From NCBI GenBank assembly GCA_022376925.1, contig JAIOJX010000004.1:177907501-177971500 (forward strand): a DNA stretch of 64,000 nucleotides, read 5' to 3'. The notes beneath the pieces were generated by a model, which saw only the letters and a list, made by a program, of their open reading frames with translations, was not told the DNA's origin and ran no database searches. A program made the translations under genes and the position numbers. Positions 55,741-64,000 of this stretch are shown here, piece by piece; positions within the stretch are counted from its first letter, which is position 1, and each line of letters begins with the position of its first letter. The DNA comes from Tragulus kanchil (Eukaryota; Chordata; Mammalia; Artiodactyla; Tragulidae).

Positions 55741-55930
55741 GGGACTTCCCTGATGATCCTGTGGCTAAAACTCCCAGCTGTCAGTGCAAGGGTCCCTGGT
55801 TTGATCCCTGGTCAGGAAGTAGATCCCACATACCCCAACTAGAAATTTTGAATGCTTGCATGACTGCATGCCACAACTAAGACCCGGCACACCCAAATAA
55901 AAAACAAAGACATAAATATTAAAAACTAAA
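55741..55930 (+). mobile_element. CHR-type SINE, old
   Basis: GGGACTTCCCTGATGATCCT head, GGTTTGATCCCTGGTCAGGA B box, GCCACAACTAAGACCCGGCA and an A-rich end. Approximate target-site duplication GCATCACGT/GCATCACAT around it. Confidence 0.82.
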
Positions 55931-56644
55931 GAGCATCACATTAGCCCACCACTACAGTCTTTTTTTTTTTTCTTTTTTACAAAGGCATGGATAACCAAAC
56001 TGCACTTCTAAAAGTAAAGCAAAAATGTAAGGAATTAACTTCCATACTGATTTAAAAAACAAAACCAGGTCTTCCTGGAATAGCTGACACCTCCAACTTC
56101 TGCAAGATGCTTCACAGAAAAGTAAGGTCCTCACGCTAAGCCACCAAAGCGGAACTGCGCACCAGCCCCACCAACACCTACCTTTCCAGTGTGAACAAGG
56201 TCTGGTTCCAAGCACAAGTCAGGATCATTTCTATCTTTCCAGGGTATTATTTAGAAGGTCTAGTTAGCAACTAAGAAGTAGTATAAGTCAATGAGATCAC
56301 TAAATATAATAAAAATCTCTGAGCCTGCCTTTTTAATAAACCACTCGTATTTAGCCAATATTATACTGGCCCAGATGTCAAGAAATAACAAAGTGAGTAA
56401 AACAGTCTATGACCAAATGACCTGCCAAAGAAAAGTGAGGTTCAAGCCCACGATGATCAGCTCTCTGGCCCTCTCCCCCTGAGCGCCTCTACCTGGGCTG
56501 GAAGATGGGACGCTGACAGAAAGCCCCTCAGCACACTGGATCTCGTGTCAACTCCCACCAGAAGCGCTCATCTCTGCCTCCAGAGTTGAAAAGGTGGGTG
56601 GGAGTGCTTTTACCCCTCCAACCAAACCTGCTTGTATCTACTTT
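55931..56644. other. No recognisable feature
   Basis: Unassigned DNA; duplication 19 begins at about 56040. A T-rich run is at 55960-55978. Confidence 0.5.
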
Positions 56645-57015
56645 TCAAAAGCTTTTTATTTTGTATTGGGGTATAGCCGTAACAATGCTGTTACAGTTTC
56701 AGGTGAACAATAAAGGGACTCAGCCCTACATAAACATGTACCCAATTCTCCCCCAAAACTCCCCTCCCATCCAGGCTGCCCAGTAACACTAAGCAAAACT
56801 CCCTGCGCTATATAGTAGGTCTTTTCATTTGGCTGCACCAGGTCTTAGCTGTGAACTCTTGTGAATGTGGGATCTAGTTCCCTGACCAGGGATCAAACAA
56901 GGAGCACAGAGTCTTAGCTACTGTACCACTAGGGAAGCCCCTATAGGAAGTCTTTGTTGGTTATTCATTTTAAATACAGCAGTGTGGACATGTCCATCCC
57001 AATCTGCCCATCCCT
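56645..57015 (-). mobile_element. LINE-1 3' end, antisense, split by a CHR SINE
   Basis: TTTATTTTGTATTGGGGTAT, then TTTCAGGTGAACAATAAAGG, CTCCCCTCCCATCCAGGCTG and, after the SINE, GTCTTTGTTGGTTATTCATT and GTGGACATGTCCATCCCAAT. This is the reverse strand of the same artiodactyl L1 tail seen in sense at 34776. Copy at about 57724-58093. Confidence 0.82.
56825..56940 (-). mobile_element. CHR-type SINE inside an antisense L1
   Basis: TTTGGCTGCACCAGGTCTTA at the tail side, GGGATCTAGTTCCCTGACCA, and the reversed head CACTAGGGAAGCCC. Target-site duplication TATAGTAGGTCTT (56811-56823) versus TATAGGAAGTCTT (56942-56954). Copy at 57903-58018. Confidence 0.85.
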
Positions 57016-57902
57016 TAGAGGTAAACCTCTGTATCTAGCATTTCTAAAATAGGACACAAACAGGTTCTATTTAAGAGCTTCTACTGTCCGGCTGACCTTA
57101 GCCAAGGCAATCTTTTTAATTCCATACTGATTTAAAACAAAACCAGGTCTTCCTGGAATAGCTGACACCTCCAACTTCTGCAAGATGCTTCACAGAAAAG
57201 TAAGGTCCTCACGCTAAGCCACCAAAGCGGAACTGCGCACCAGCCCCACCAACACCTACCTTTCCAGTGTGAACAAGGTCTGGTTCCAAGCACAAGTCAG
57301 GATCATTTCTATCTTTCCAGGGTATTATTTAGAAGGTCTAGTTAGCAACTAAGAAGTAGTATAAGTCAATGAGATCACTAAATATAATAAAAATCTCTGA
57401 GCCTGCCTTTTTAATAAACCACTCGTATTTAGCCAATATTATACTGGCCCAGATGTCAAGAAATAACAAAGTGAGTAAAACAGTCTATGACCAAATGACC
57501 TGCCAAAGAAAAGTGAGGTTCAAGCCCACGATGATCAGCTCTCTGGCCCTCTCCCTCTGAGCGCCTCTACCTGGGCTGGAAGATGGGACGCTGACAGAAA
57601 GCCCCTCAGCACACTGGATCTCGTGTCAACTCCCACCAGAAGCGCTCATCTCTGCCTCCAGAGTTGAAAAGGTGGGTGGGAGTGCTTTTACCCCTCCAAC
57701 CAAACCTGCTTGTATCTACTTTTCAAAAGCTTTTTATTTTGTATTGGGGTATAGCCGTAACAATGCTGTTACAGTTTCAGGTGAACAATAAAGGGACTCA
57801 GCCCTACATAAACATGTACCCAATTCTCCCCCAAAACTCCCCTCCCATCCAGGCTGCCCAGTAACACTAAGCAAAACTCCCTGCGCTATATAGTAGGTCT
57901 TT

Positions 57903-58018
57903 TCATTTGGCTGCACCAGGTCTTAGCTGTGAACTCTTGTGAATGTGGGATCTAGTTCCCTGACCAGGGATCAAACAAGGAGCACAGAGTCTTAGCTACT
58001 GTACCACTAGGGAAGCCC
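57903..58018 (-). mobile_element. Second copy of the CHR SINE inside an antisense L1
   Basis: Duplicate of 56825-56940 within duplication 19; the host L1 copy spans about 57724-58093. Confidence 0.85.
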
Positions 58019-58201
58019 CTATAGGAAGTCTTTGTTGGTTATTCATTTTAAATACAGCAGTGTGGACATGTCCATCCCAATCTGCCCATCCCTTAGAGGT
58101 AAACCTCTGTATCTAGCATTTCTAAAATAGGACACAAACAGGTTCTATTTAAGAGCTTCTACTGTCCGGCTGACCTTAGCCAAGGCAATCTTTTTAATTC
58201 C

Positions 58202-58554
58202 TGTTTTGAATTTTAGAACCTATGCATTAAAAAAAAAAGAAAAAAAGAAAAAAAGTTCATCTTCTCACAAGTGAACTTAGGATCTGACCCCTCCAGTTCT
58301 AAAACTTTCAGCAGCACAAGCCCATGTGTTCTAAGTAACACCAATCCCATGAAATGCTTTGTGATGGGAAATACATTTCATGATAATCTGGCTACTTCCA
58401 GAGTGCACACTGCCTGAAAGTACCTGTCTTATTGTGCATAAACCCTCCCTCATCCAATTTCATAGCCACACATGGCTCGTGGGCACTTTTAATGAGGCTA
58501 CTGTGACTGAGAAACTGAATTTTCAAATGAATTTTCGTTTAATTCAAATTGTAA
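58202..58554. other. A-rich tract then unassigned DNA
   Basis: A-rich AAAAAGAAAAAAAGAAAAAA stretch near 58229-58253, then nothing recognisable. Copy at about 59298-59644. Confidence 0.5.
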
Positions 58555-58682
58555 GGGAGTTCCCTGGTGGCCTGATGATTAGAATTCTAGGATTTTACAT
58601 CCATAGCCCAGGTTCAGTCCCCGGCTGGGAAAGTGAGATCTCACTCACTGCACAGCAGTAGATCCCCCACACCCAAATTTTT
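58555..58682 (+). mobile_element. CHR-type SINE, old
   Basis: GGGAGTTCCCTGGTGGCCTG head, AGGTTCAGTCCCCGGCTGGG B box and CACACCCAAATTTTTTAATT end. Copy at 59645-59772. Confidence 0.8.
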
Positions 58683-58762
58683 TAATTGATAACTTACTTC
58701 CATTACTAGAAAACTTTGGTATGTATGGAAAAGCATGGGAATGTGAATATACTTTTTCTCAA

Positions 58763-58970
58763 CTGTGTGTGTGTGTGCTCAGTAGCTCAGCCATGTGCAA
58801 AACTCTGCAACCCCATGGACTGCAGCCCACCAGATTCTTCCATCCATTAGATTTCCCAGGCAAGAATACCAGAGTGGGCTGCCATTTCCTACTCAAGGGA
58901 TCTATCCAACCCAAGGATAGAACCTGCATCTCCTGCACTGATTGGCAGATTCTTCACCACTGGGAAGCCC
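58763..58970 (-). mobile_element. Bov-tA-type SINE, reverse
   Basis: GTGTGTGTGTGTGCTCAGTA, CCCCATGGACTGCAGCCCAC, AGAATACCAGAGTGGGCTGC and TTCACCACTGGGAAGCCC. It has lost the GAGCCACC part of the head. Copy at 59853-60061, which has CTACTCCAAGGG where this copy has CTACTCAAGGG. Confidence 0.9.
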
Positions 58971-59207
58971 CTACTTTTTTAACTGTAAGTTTTATCAAAT
59001 CTAAATACAGATCAAGCATTTCATATTCAAACTGAAATGTGTTGTAAGGATAAAACACACAACAGATTTTGAAAAGCTTAGTATTAACAAAAGAGTATCA
59101 AACATCTCATTAATAGTTTAAAATATATTACATGTTGAACTGACATTATTTTGCAGAGCTTAGGGTAAATAAAGTAGATATTAAAATTAATTTCACCTCT
59201 TTCTTTC
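58971..59207. other. No recognisable feature
   Basis: AT-rich unassigned DNA; copy at about 60062-60297. Confidence 0.5.
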
Positions 59208-59644
59208 TTGGCTGCATGGCTGGCGAGATCTTAGTTCCCCGCTATTTAAGAGCTTCTACTGTCCGGCTGACCTTAGCCAAGGCAATCTTTTAATTCCTGT
59301 TTTGAATTTTAGAACCTATGCATTAAAAAAAAGAAAAAGAAAAAGTTCATCTTCTCACAAGTGAACTTAGGATCTGACCCCTCCAGTTCTAAAACTTTCA
59401 GCAGCACAAGCCCATGTGTTCTAAGTAACACCAATCCCATGAAATGCTTTGTGATGGGAAATACATTTCATGATAATCTGGCTACTTCCAGAGTGCACAC
59501 TGCCTGAAAGTACCTGTCTTATTGTGCATAAACCCTCCCTCATCCAATTTCATAGCCACACATGGCTCGTGGGCACTTTTAATGAGGCTACTGTGACTGA
59601 GAAACTGAATTTTCAAATGAATTTTCGTTTAATTCAAATTGTAA

Positions 59645-59772
59645 GGGAGTTCCCTGGTGGCCTGATGATTAGAATTCTAGGATTTTACATCCATAGCCCA
59701 GGTTCAGTCCCCGGCTGGGAAAGTGAGATCTCACTCACTGCACAGCAGTAGATCCCCCACACCCAAATTTTT
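59645..59772 (+). mobile_element. Second copy of the old CHR-type SINE
   Basis: Duplicate of 58555-58682. Confidence 0.8.
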
Positions 59773-59852
59773 TAATTGATAACTTACTTCCATTACTAGA
59801 AAACTTTGGTATGTATGGAAAAGCATGGGAATGTGAATATACTTTTTCTCAA

Positions 59853-60061
59853 CTGTGTGTGTGTGTGCTCAGTAGCTCAGCCATGTGCAAAACTCTGCAA
59901 CCCCATGGACTGCAGCCCACCAGATTCTTCCATCCATTAGATTTCCCAGGCAAGAATACCAGAGTGGGCTGCCATTTCCTACTCCAAGGGATCTATCCAA
60001 CCCAAGGATAGAACCTGCATCTCCTGCACTGATTGGCAGATTCTTCACCACTGGGAAGCCC
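59853..60061 (-). mobile_element. Second copy of the Bov-tA-type SINE
   Basis: Duplicate of 58763-58970; it has one additional C and reads as the intact form. Confidence 0.9.
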
Positions 60062-60297
60062 CTACTTTTTTAACTGTAAGTTTTATCAAATCTAAATACA
60101 GATCAAGCATTTCATATTCAAACTGAAATGTGTTGTAAGGATAAAACACACAACAGATTTTGAAAAGCTTAGTATTAACAAAAGAGTATCAAACATCTCA
60201 TTAATAGTTTAAAATATATTACATGTTGAACTGACATTATTTTGCAGAGCTTAGGGTAAATAAAGTAGATATTAAAATTAATTTCACCTCTTTCTTT

Positions 60298-60403
60298 CTT
60301 GGCTGCATGGCTGGCGAGATCTTAGTTCCCCGCTAGGGACTGAACCCGAGTCCTTGGCAGTGAGTGTTTAGAGTCCTAACCACTGGACCACCAGGGAATT
60401 CCC
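60298..60403 (-). mobile_element. CHR-type SINE, reverse, short
   Basis: TTGGCTGCATGGCTGGCGAG, CTTAGTTCCCCGCTAGGGAC, TGAACCCGAGTCCTTGGCAG and a reversed head ACCACCAGGGAATTCC. The first 34-44 bp also appear at 59208-59241, cut by the duplication 20 junction. Confidence 0.85.
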
Positions 60404-60620
60404 GCTAGTTTTCTCTTTTTTTTTTAACTGTGACTTCCAGATAATGTAAACTAACATGCAACTCACATTCTCTTTCTACTGAACGGTGCTGGAGCAACCT
60501 GGTGACTCCCATTCCTTTCCTGGCAGAACGGCTTCCACCACCGGCAGGCCTGGGGAGGTTGCCATAATCAAACACTGCTCTTCCTGCGCGGCCCTGAGAC
60601 CTGCTGACCGCATCTGAGAC
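60404..60620. other. No recognisable feature
   Basis: T-run then unassigned DNA leading into L2. Confidence 0.5.
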
Positions 60621-61545
60621 TGACGTGTCCCTCCCTTCTTCTCAGTGACTACAACTGCTGTCCTGCACGAACACCTCTCTTTAATCCTTTCCCAGATCCT
60701 CTTTCCCTTCCTGTCCCCAAGGCCCCATTCTCAGCTCTCTTTTCCATTCTCTACACTTACACGGTGACCTCATCCCCTCTCAGCTTCAATGATCACTTCT
60801 ACATGGAGGACTTCCAATTCTTTATCACCACTTCGGACCTCTTTCTCAAGCGTCAGTTCCACATTGTCAGCTGCCTGCCAACCAGTTCCATCTGGAAGTC
60901 CTATCAACCTCTTAAACTCAGTACGTCTGGCCTGGAATTCCTCATCTTCATTTCTGAGGAAGACTCATCATTCACCTTGAAAACCTGGGGTCCTCGGTCT
61001 CTCTTCTAGCCCCATTGTCAGTCTTACAGCAGGCCCTTTCGAGACAGTCCTCTTCGCCACAGCCACCTACCTGGCCTGCCTGTCTCAATTCTCCCCTCTT
61101 CCAACCCCACCACCCTGTCCTCCTCTGCCCCACGGCCACACTAGTATTCTCAAAATACCACTTAGAGCACACTGCTATCAGACTTTCAACAGGTCCCCAC
61201 TCTCTGCCGCAGCAATCCAAGCCTCTGGGCAGGCATCCCAGCTCTCCTACAGACACCCAGCCGCCCTCCAGTCCCCTGGACACAATCAGTCCTCCAGCGG
61301 CACTGCTCTGCCCTCGCGCCTGCTCTTCTGCCCAGTCTTTAAGACTCAGCTCAAAGAGAAGGGCCGCACAAAGTCTTCTCTCACCAAGTCGGCTATCATC
61401 AGCCTTTCTTCTCCCTGAAACGCCTTTGCTCTGTCTAATGGTGCCCATGGCAAAAATGGCAGTGCATCTGCAGTCCTACCCTCTTCATACAAGTGTCCTC
61501 TGCCAGGACCCAATAGCACTCGCACCACATGCTGTCATTTTTGGA
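60620..61545 (+). repeat. LINE-2 relic, sense, first of two
   Basis: AATGATCACTTCTACATGGA, GGACTTCCAATTCTTTATCA, TTCCACATTGTCAGCTGCCT, CTTAAACTCAGTACGTCTGG, GAATTCCTCATCTTCATTTC and later TTTAAGACTCAGCTCAAAGA and CCCTGAAACGCC match the order of the L2 ORF2 end and 3' UTR. Heavily diverged. The 209-codon ORF (61015-61644) and the opposite 158-codon ORF (60972-61448) both lie over it and are C/G-rich chance frames. Confidence 0.65.
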
Positions 61546-61564
61546 CACCTTACCAAAGAAGTCA

Positions 61565-62425
61565 ATTCAAAAAGGGATATCGTGGTAAAGTTGGGACCAC
61601 CTGATGATTCTCAACTTTTTATCTCCGGCCAGGTATCTAGTTAACTCCAAATCTTCGTTCGGATGTCCCAAGATCCAATGACTCCAAAACTGAGCTCGTG
61701 TTCTCAATCCCACATCTGTCTCTTGTCTGAAAGGACCCTAACTGCATGCGTGGTACAATCATCTCATCAGGAGCCCAGGTCAGAGACAAGAGGTGTCATC
61801 TTTTATCTCCCAACACTAGTCCTCAATGATCAGGTTCTGTGACATCTTCTTCCTAAGTGTCTCTGGATTTATGCATTTCTTACCAACTCAGCTGTCAGCC
61901 CAGGCCTCCGTTACCTAGGATTATTGCAATACCATCTGGTCTTACACTCGATCCTCCAGCACTTTCTACAGGGCAACTAGAGCATATCTTTCAACAGTTC
62001 AACTTGAACAGGTGAGATTCCTGTTGAGAACCCTTGAATTGTTCTCAAGACTTCCAAACATCCCACATCCCGCCAATGTTTACCTTGTCAGCTTCACTTC
62101 TCATTCCCCAGATTATCTTCTCTTACACACATCACGCTCCAACCATGTCCAAGTACTCTACACACAGTTCTCCAAATATGCTGAAGTTCTCTCTTGCCTC
62201 AGGGCCCTTGCATAAGCTGGTCCTTCTTCATGGGGTAGGTGTCCTTCTTACATAACTGCCCAACACCCTGAGGACGGACCAGGCTCCCTGCATTTATAGT
62301 CTTAACTTCAGCAGTGGTAGCTGGAACAAACCTTCCTACGAGAGGACTCCTGTGCTAGCACTTATCCCAATGCCTGGCAGGTAACAGGTATTCAATAATT
62401 ATTTGCTGAATGAATGAAACTGATA
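61565..62425 (+). repeat. LINE-2 relic, sense, second of two
   Basis: A new start: CCTGATGATTCTCAACTTTT, TATCTCCGGCCAGG, TCGGATGTCCCAAGATCCAA, AACTGAGCTCGTGTTCTCAA, AGGATTATTGCAATACCATC, CTCAGGGCCCTTGCATAAGC and the 3' end ATGCCTGGCAGGTAACAGGT plus TATTTGCTGAATGAATGAA. The order is that of L2 from the ORF2 end to the terminal GAATGAATGAA. Non-coding now. Confidence 0.72.
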
Positions 62426-63130
62426 CAAATGCTGGTTTTCTTTGAAATAAATTCCAATCCAAGGTCAATGAATGAAAGCTATGTGTCCTCTATATGAATT
62501 CAAAAGCAAAGTGGGTAACTGACCTCAATTTTAATTTTATCTGTCTTCTGAGTCAAAACTATTAACACTTTTTGGTACAGAGTTTACACGGGCATGCTCA
62601 GAATAAAAATGAAGGGAGAAAGACCACAATTTTCTGTTCTCCTTTGTCTTGTAAACACTAAGACCAATTCATCTGAAACTGTTGAGAACCTTCTGATGCA
62701 AAACATAGAATGTATGAAAAGCAGCCACACAAATGTGGAGACGCCACAGAGGCAGAGCCTGAAGGAAACTGGAGCGCACACACAGACGACATCAGATCAT
62801 AGAAATGTAGGGACTTGAATGAAAGAAAGGACTCAGAACTGCTCCATCCTCGTCCAGCGGAGGCTCCGCAGAAACAGAGCCCCCGCGTCCGGGTCCTGGG
62901 AGCCAGGAGTGGACCGAGGCGTCTGCGGGGCCACGGCAGCCGCTCTGGTTTACTAAACAGTGAGAGGGAGGCAGTGAGAGCAAAGGGGAAGGAAACACTG
63001 AGCAACAAGATGAGGCGCTGGTCCTCTCGTCCAGCGTTTCCTTTATGCTTCACCACAACGCACTGTCCCCATTTCATCATGAAGAAACAGGGGCCGATAG
63101 TCACATCGCTGGTCCTGACTTTACTCTCAG
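62426..63130. other. Unassigned DNA with a small CpG cluster
   Basis: No repeat or gene recognised apart from possible MIR-like CCCCATTTCATCATGAAGAA near 63067. About 11 CpGs fall in some 100 bp at 62850-62950, clearly above the local background, outside any repeat that I know. Confidence 0.45.
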
Positions 63131-63340
63131 GTCTACTTCAAATCCGTTTCTATTGAGCACCTACTCGTGCTAAGCCCTGTTCTAGACGCTGAGGACGGAG
63201 CCACATGTGAAACATTCAAGTCTGCTCTGGGCTGCGGGGACGAATGCAGCACACACAAACACCGTGATTTCCTATAGGGGACACAACCGAGGGGTATGAA
63301 AAGAGTAGAATGAGAGGTGGGCTTGAGGAACCAGGGAGGC
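63130..63340 (-). repeat. LINE-2 3' fragment, antisense
   Basis: TTCTATTGAGCACCTACTCG, TGCTAAGCCCTGTTCTAGAC, GCTGAGGACGGAGCCACATG and CGAGGGGTATGAAAAGAGTA follow the reversed L2 3' order. Confidence 0.65.
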
Positions 63341-64000
63341 AAGCGAAGCTGCAAGGTTCTCACATAATTTAAAAGACAATTTTGCAGAGCTGAAAAAAAA
63401 GTAGTAACAAAATAACTATCTCGTCAAATCTTAAATGGAAGTCTCCTGAACTACCAGGAGCAAAAACTACCATTCACTCTCTGATGATCAGCAAGGAGAC
63501 CATCACAGCAGAAACCCAAAGCAGGAGGTTAGAGTCATCAGATGGCAAATATTTCCACGTGAACCGGCCGCTGTTCGGGACCCTGGGCCGACCAAAGTAA
63601 TTCTTAGCTTCTCCAGCACCTACCCCAGCGCCTGGCATAAACGATGGCCGAGTATTTGAAAGAAGAAAGGAGAACATGTTAAAATGTCACCATCATGGGT
63701 TAAATCCCTTGGCAAGCCAAGTGGCTTCACTTCACCCCCTACCCCCCAACCAGTCTTAATCACAAGAAGCAGGTGAGGGAAGTCGGATTAGTGTCAGTCC
63801 TTGAACAATGTGTACTAGGAACCAATTAGCCTAGACTGCCCTGCTCCCCAGCCAAAGGTCGGAAACCCCACCTTTAAATCACAAGATTCACTTAAAATCT
63901 AATAGCCAAATAACAACTAAAAATCAATCAGGAGTCATTATTTGGCTTCTTTAAATTAGCGTCCTCCTAACGTGGATACTCAGGCTACCTAATGTACTAG
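63341..64000. other. No firm feature
   Basis: Unassigned DNA to the window end. CCCCAGCGCCTGGCATAAAC near 63624 resembles an L2/MIR terminus. No duplication is visible in this last part. Confidence 0.4.

Larger units (their letters stand above)
56040..58201. repeat. Tandem direct duplication 19 (unit about 1080 bp)
   Basis: Unit one is 56040-57119 and unit two 57120-58201. At the junction TTTTTAATTCC runs into ATACTGATTT. Small differences: GATTTAAAAAACAAAAC versus GATTTAAAACAAAAC close to the start of unit two, and CTCTCCCCCTGAG versus CTCTCCCTCTGAG. Confidence 0.94.
58145..60336. repeat. Tandem direct duplication 20 (unit about 1097 bp)
   Basis: Unit one is 58145-59241 and unit two 59242-60336. 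Offset falls from 1097 to 1090 within about 100 bp, because the poly-A tract at the start of unit two is shorter (58229 versus 59324) and one T is lost from a T-run. This is the last duplication; none is seen after 60336. Confidence 0.94.

Overview
The window looks like nuclear DNA of a ruminant artiodactyl (Pecora; species not resolvable by eye). The evidence is its repeat content: Bov-tA-type SINEs (tRNA-like head joined to a BovA body), many CHR-type tRNA-Glu-derived SINEs of the cetacean/hippo/ruminant group, a mariner-like miniature element typical of ruminants, and decayed LINE-1, LINE-2, MIR and MaLR repeats. I found no open reading frame that I believe is a gene. The longest (209 codons, 61015-61644) lies on an old LINE-2 relic, and most others are translations of SINEs. 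The window reads as intronic or intergenic sequence.

The dominant structure is not biological content but layout. Twenty direct, essentially back-to-back duplications of almost constant size (about 1.02-1.15 kb each) interrupt the first 60.3 kb. Their junctions lie near 820, 2866, 6810, 8650, 10415, 12442, 16040, 19105, 25605, 30357, 32689, 35837, 37845, 39888, 43180, 46624, 51588, 54314, 57119 and 59241. The duplicated units share no sequence with one another and cut through SINEs, LINEs and unique DNA alike. Copies are nearly identical. Many of the differences are homopolymer or short indels close to the junction, on the 3' end of the first copy and the 5' start of the second. Several junctions carry 12-55 bp of noisy sequence. 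I infer unmerged contig or gap-fill overlaps, so the true locus is probably about 42 kb. Seven stretches are present three times because successive overlaps themselves overlap.

Layout: 1-1953 a young CHR SINE (shown twice) in unassigned DNA; 2000-5650 MIR and old L1 remnants; 5650-11500 mostly unassigned DNA with two Bov-tA insertions; 11500-17840 L2, CHR and Bov-tA; 17840-21660 unassigned DNA, a CA-rich 58-bp repeat, L1 scraps and a degenerate minisatellite; 21680-22040 a second young CHR SINE; 22040-29970 MIRs, a mariner MITE, an antisense L1 and an MLT1 LTR split by a Bov-tA; 31430-34750 a long stretch in which I recognise no repeat; 34776-36815 an L1 3' end split by a CHR SINE; 39600-41800 an old L1-like 3' region; 44740-50420 CHR-2, L2 and the third young CHR SINE; 51147-51357 a Tigger-like MITE; 53860-60403 dense Bov-tA and CHR SINEs; 60620-62425 two L2 relics in the same orientation; 62425-64000 mostly unassigned DNA with a small CpG cluster and an L2 scrap.

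The most interesting real biology is a young, CpG-rich CHR SINE subfamily with a C-rich 3' extension. It is present at three independent sites, each with perfect 14-15 bp target-site duplications. A degenerate minisatellite and several nested insertions that give relative ages come next. Repeat family names come from memory of consensus sequences, not from a search.
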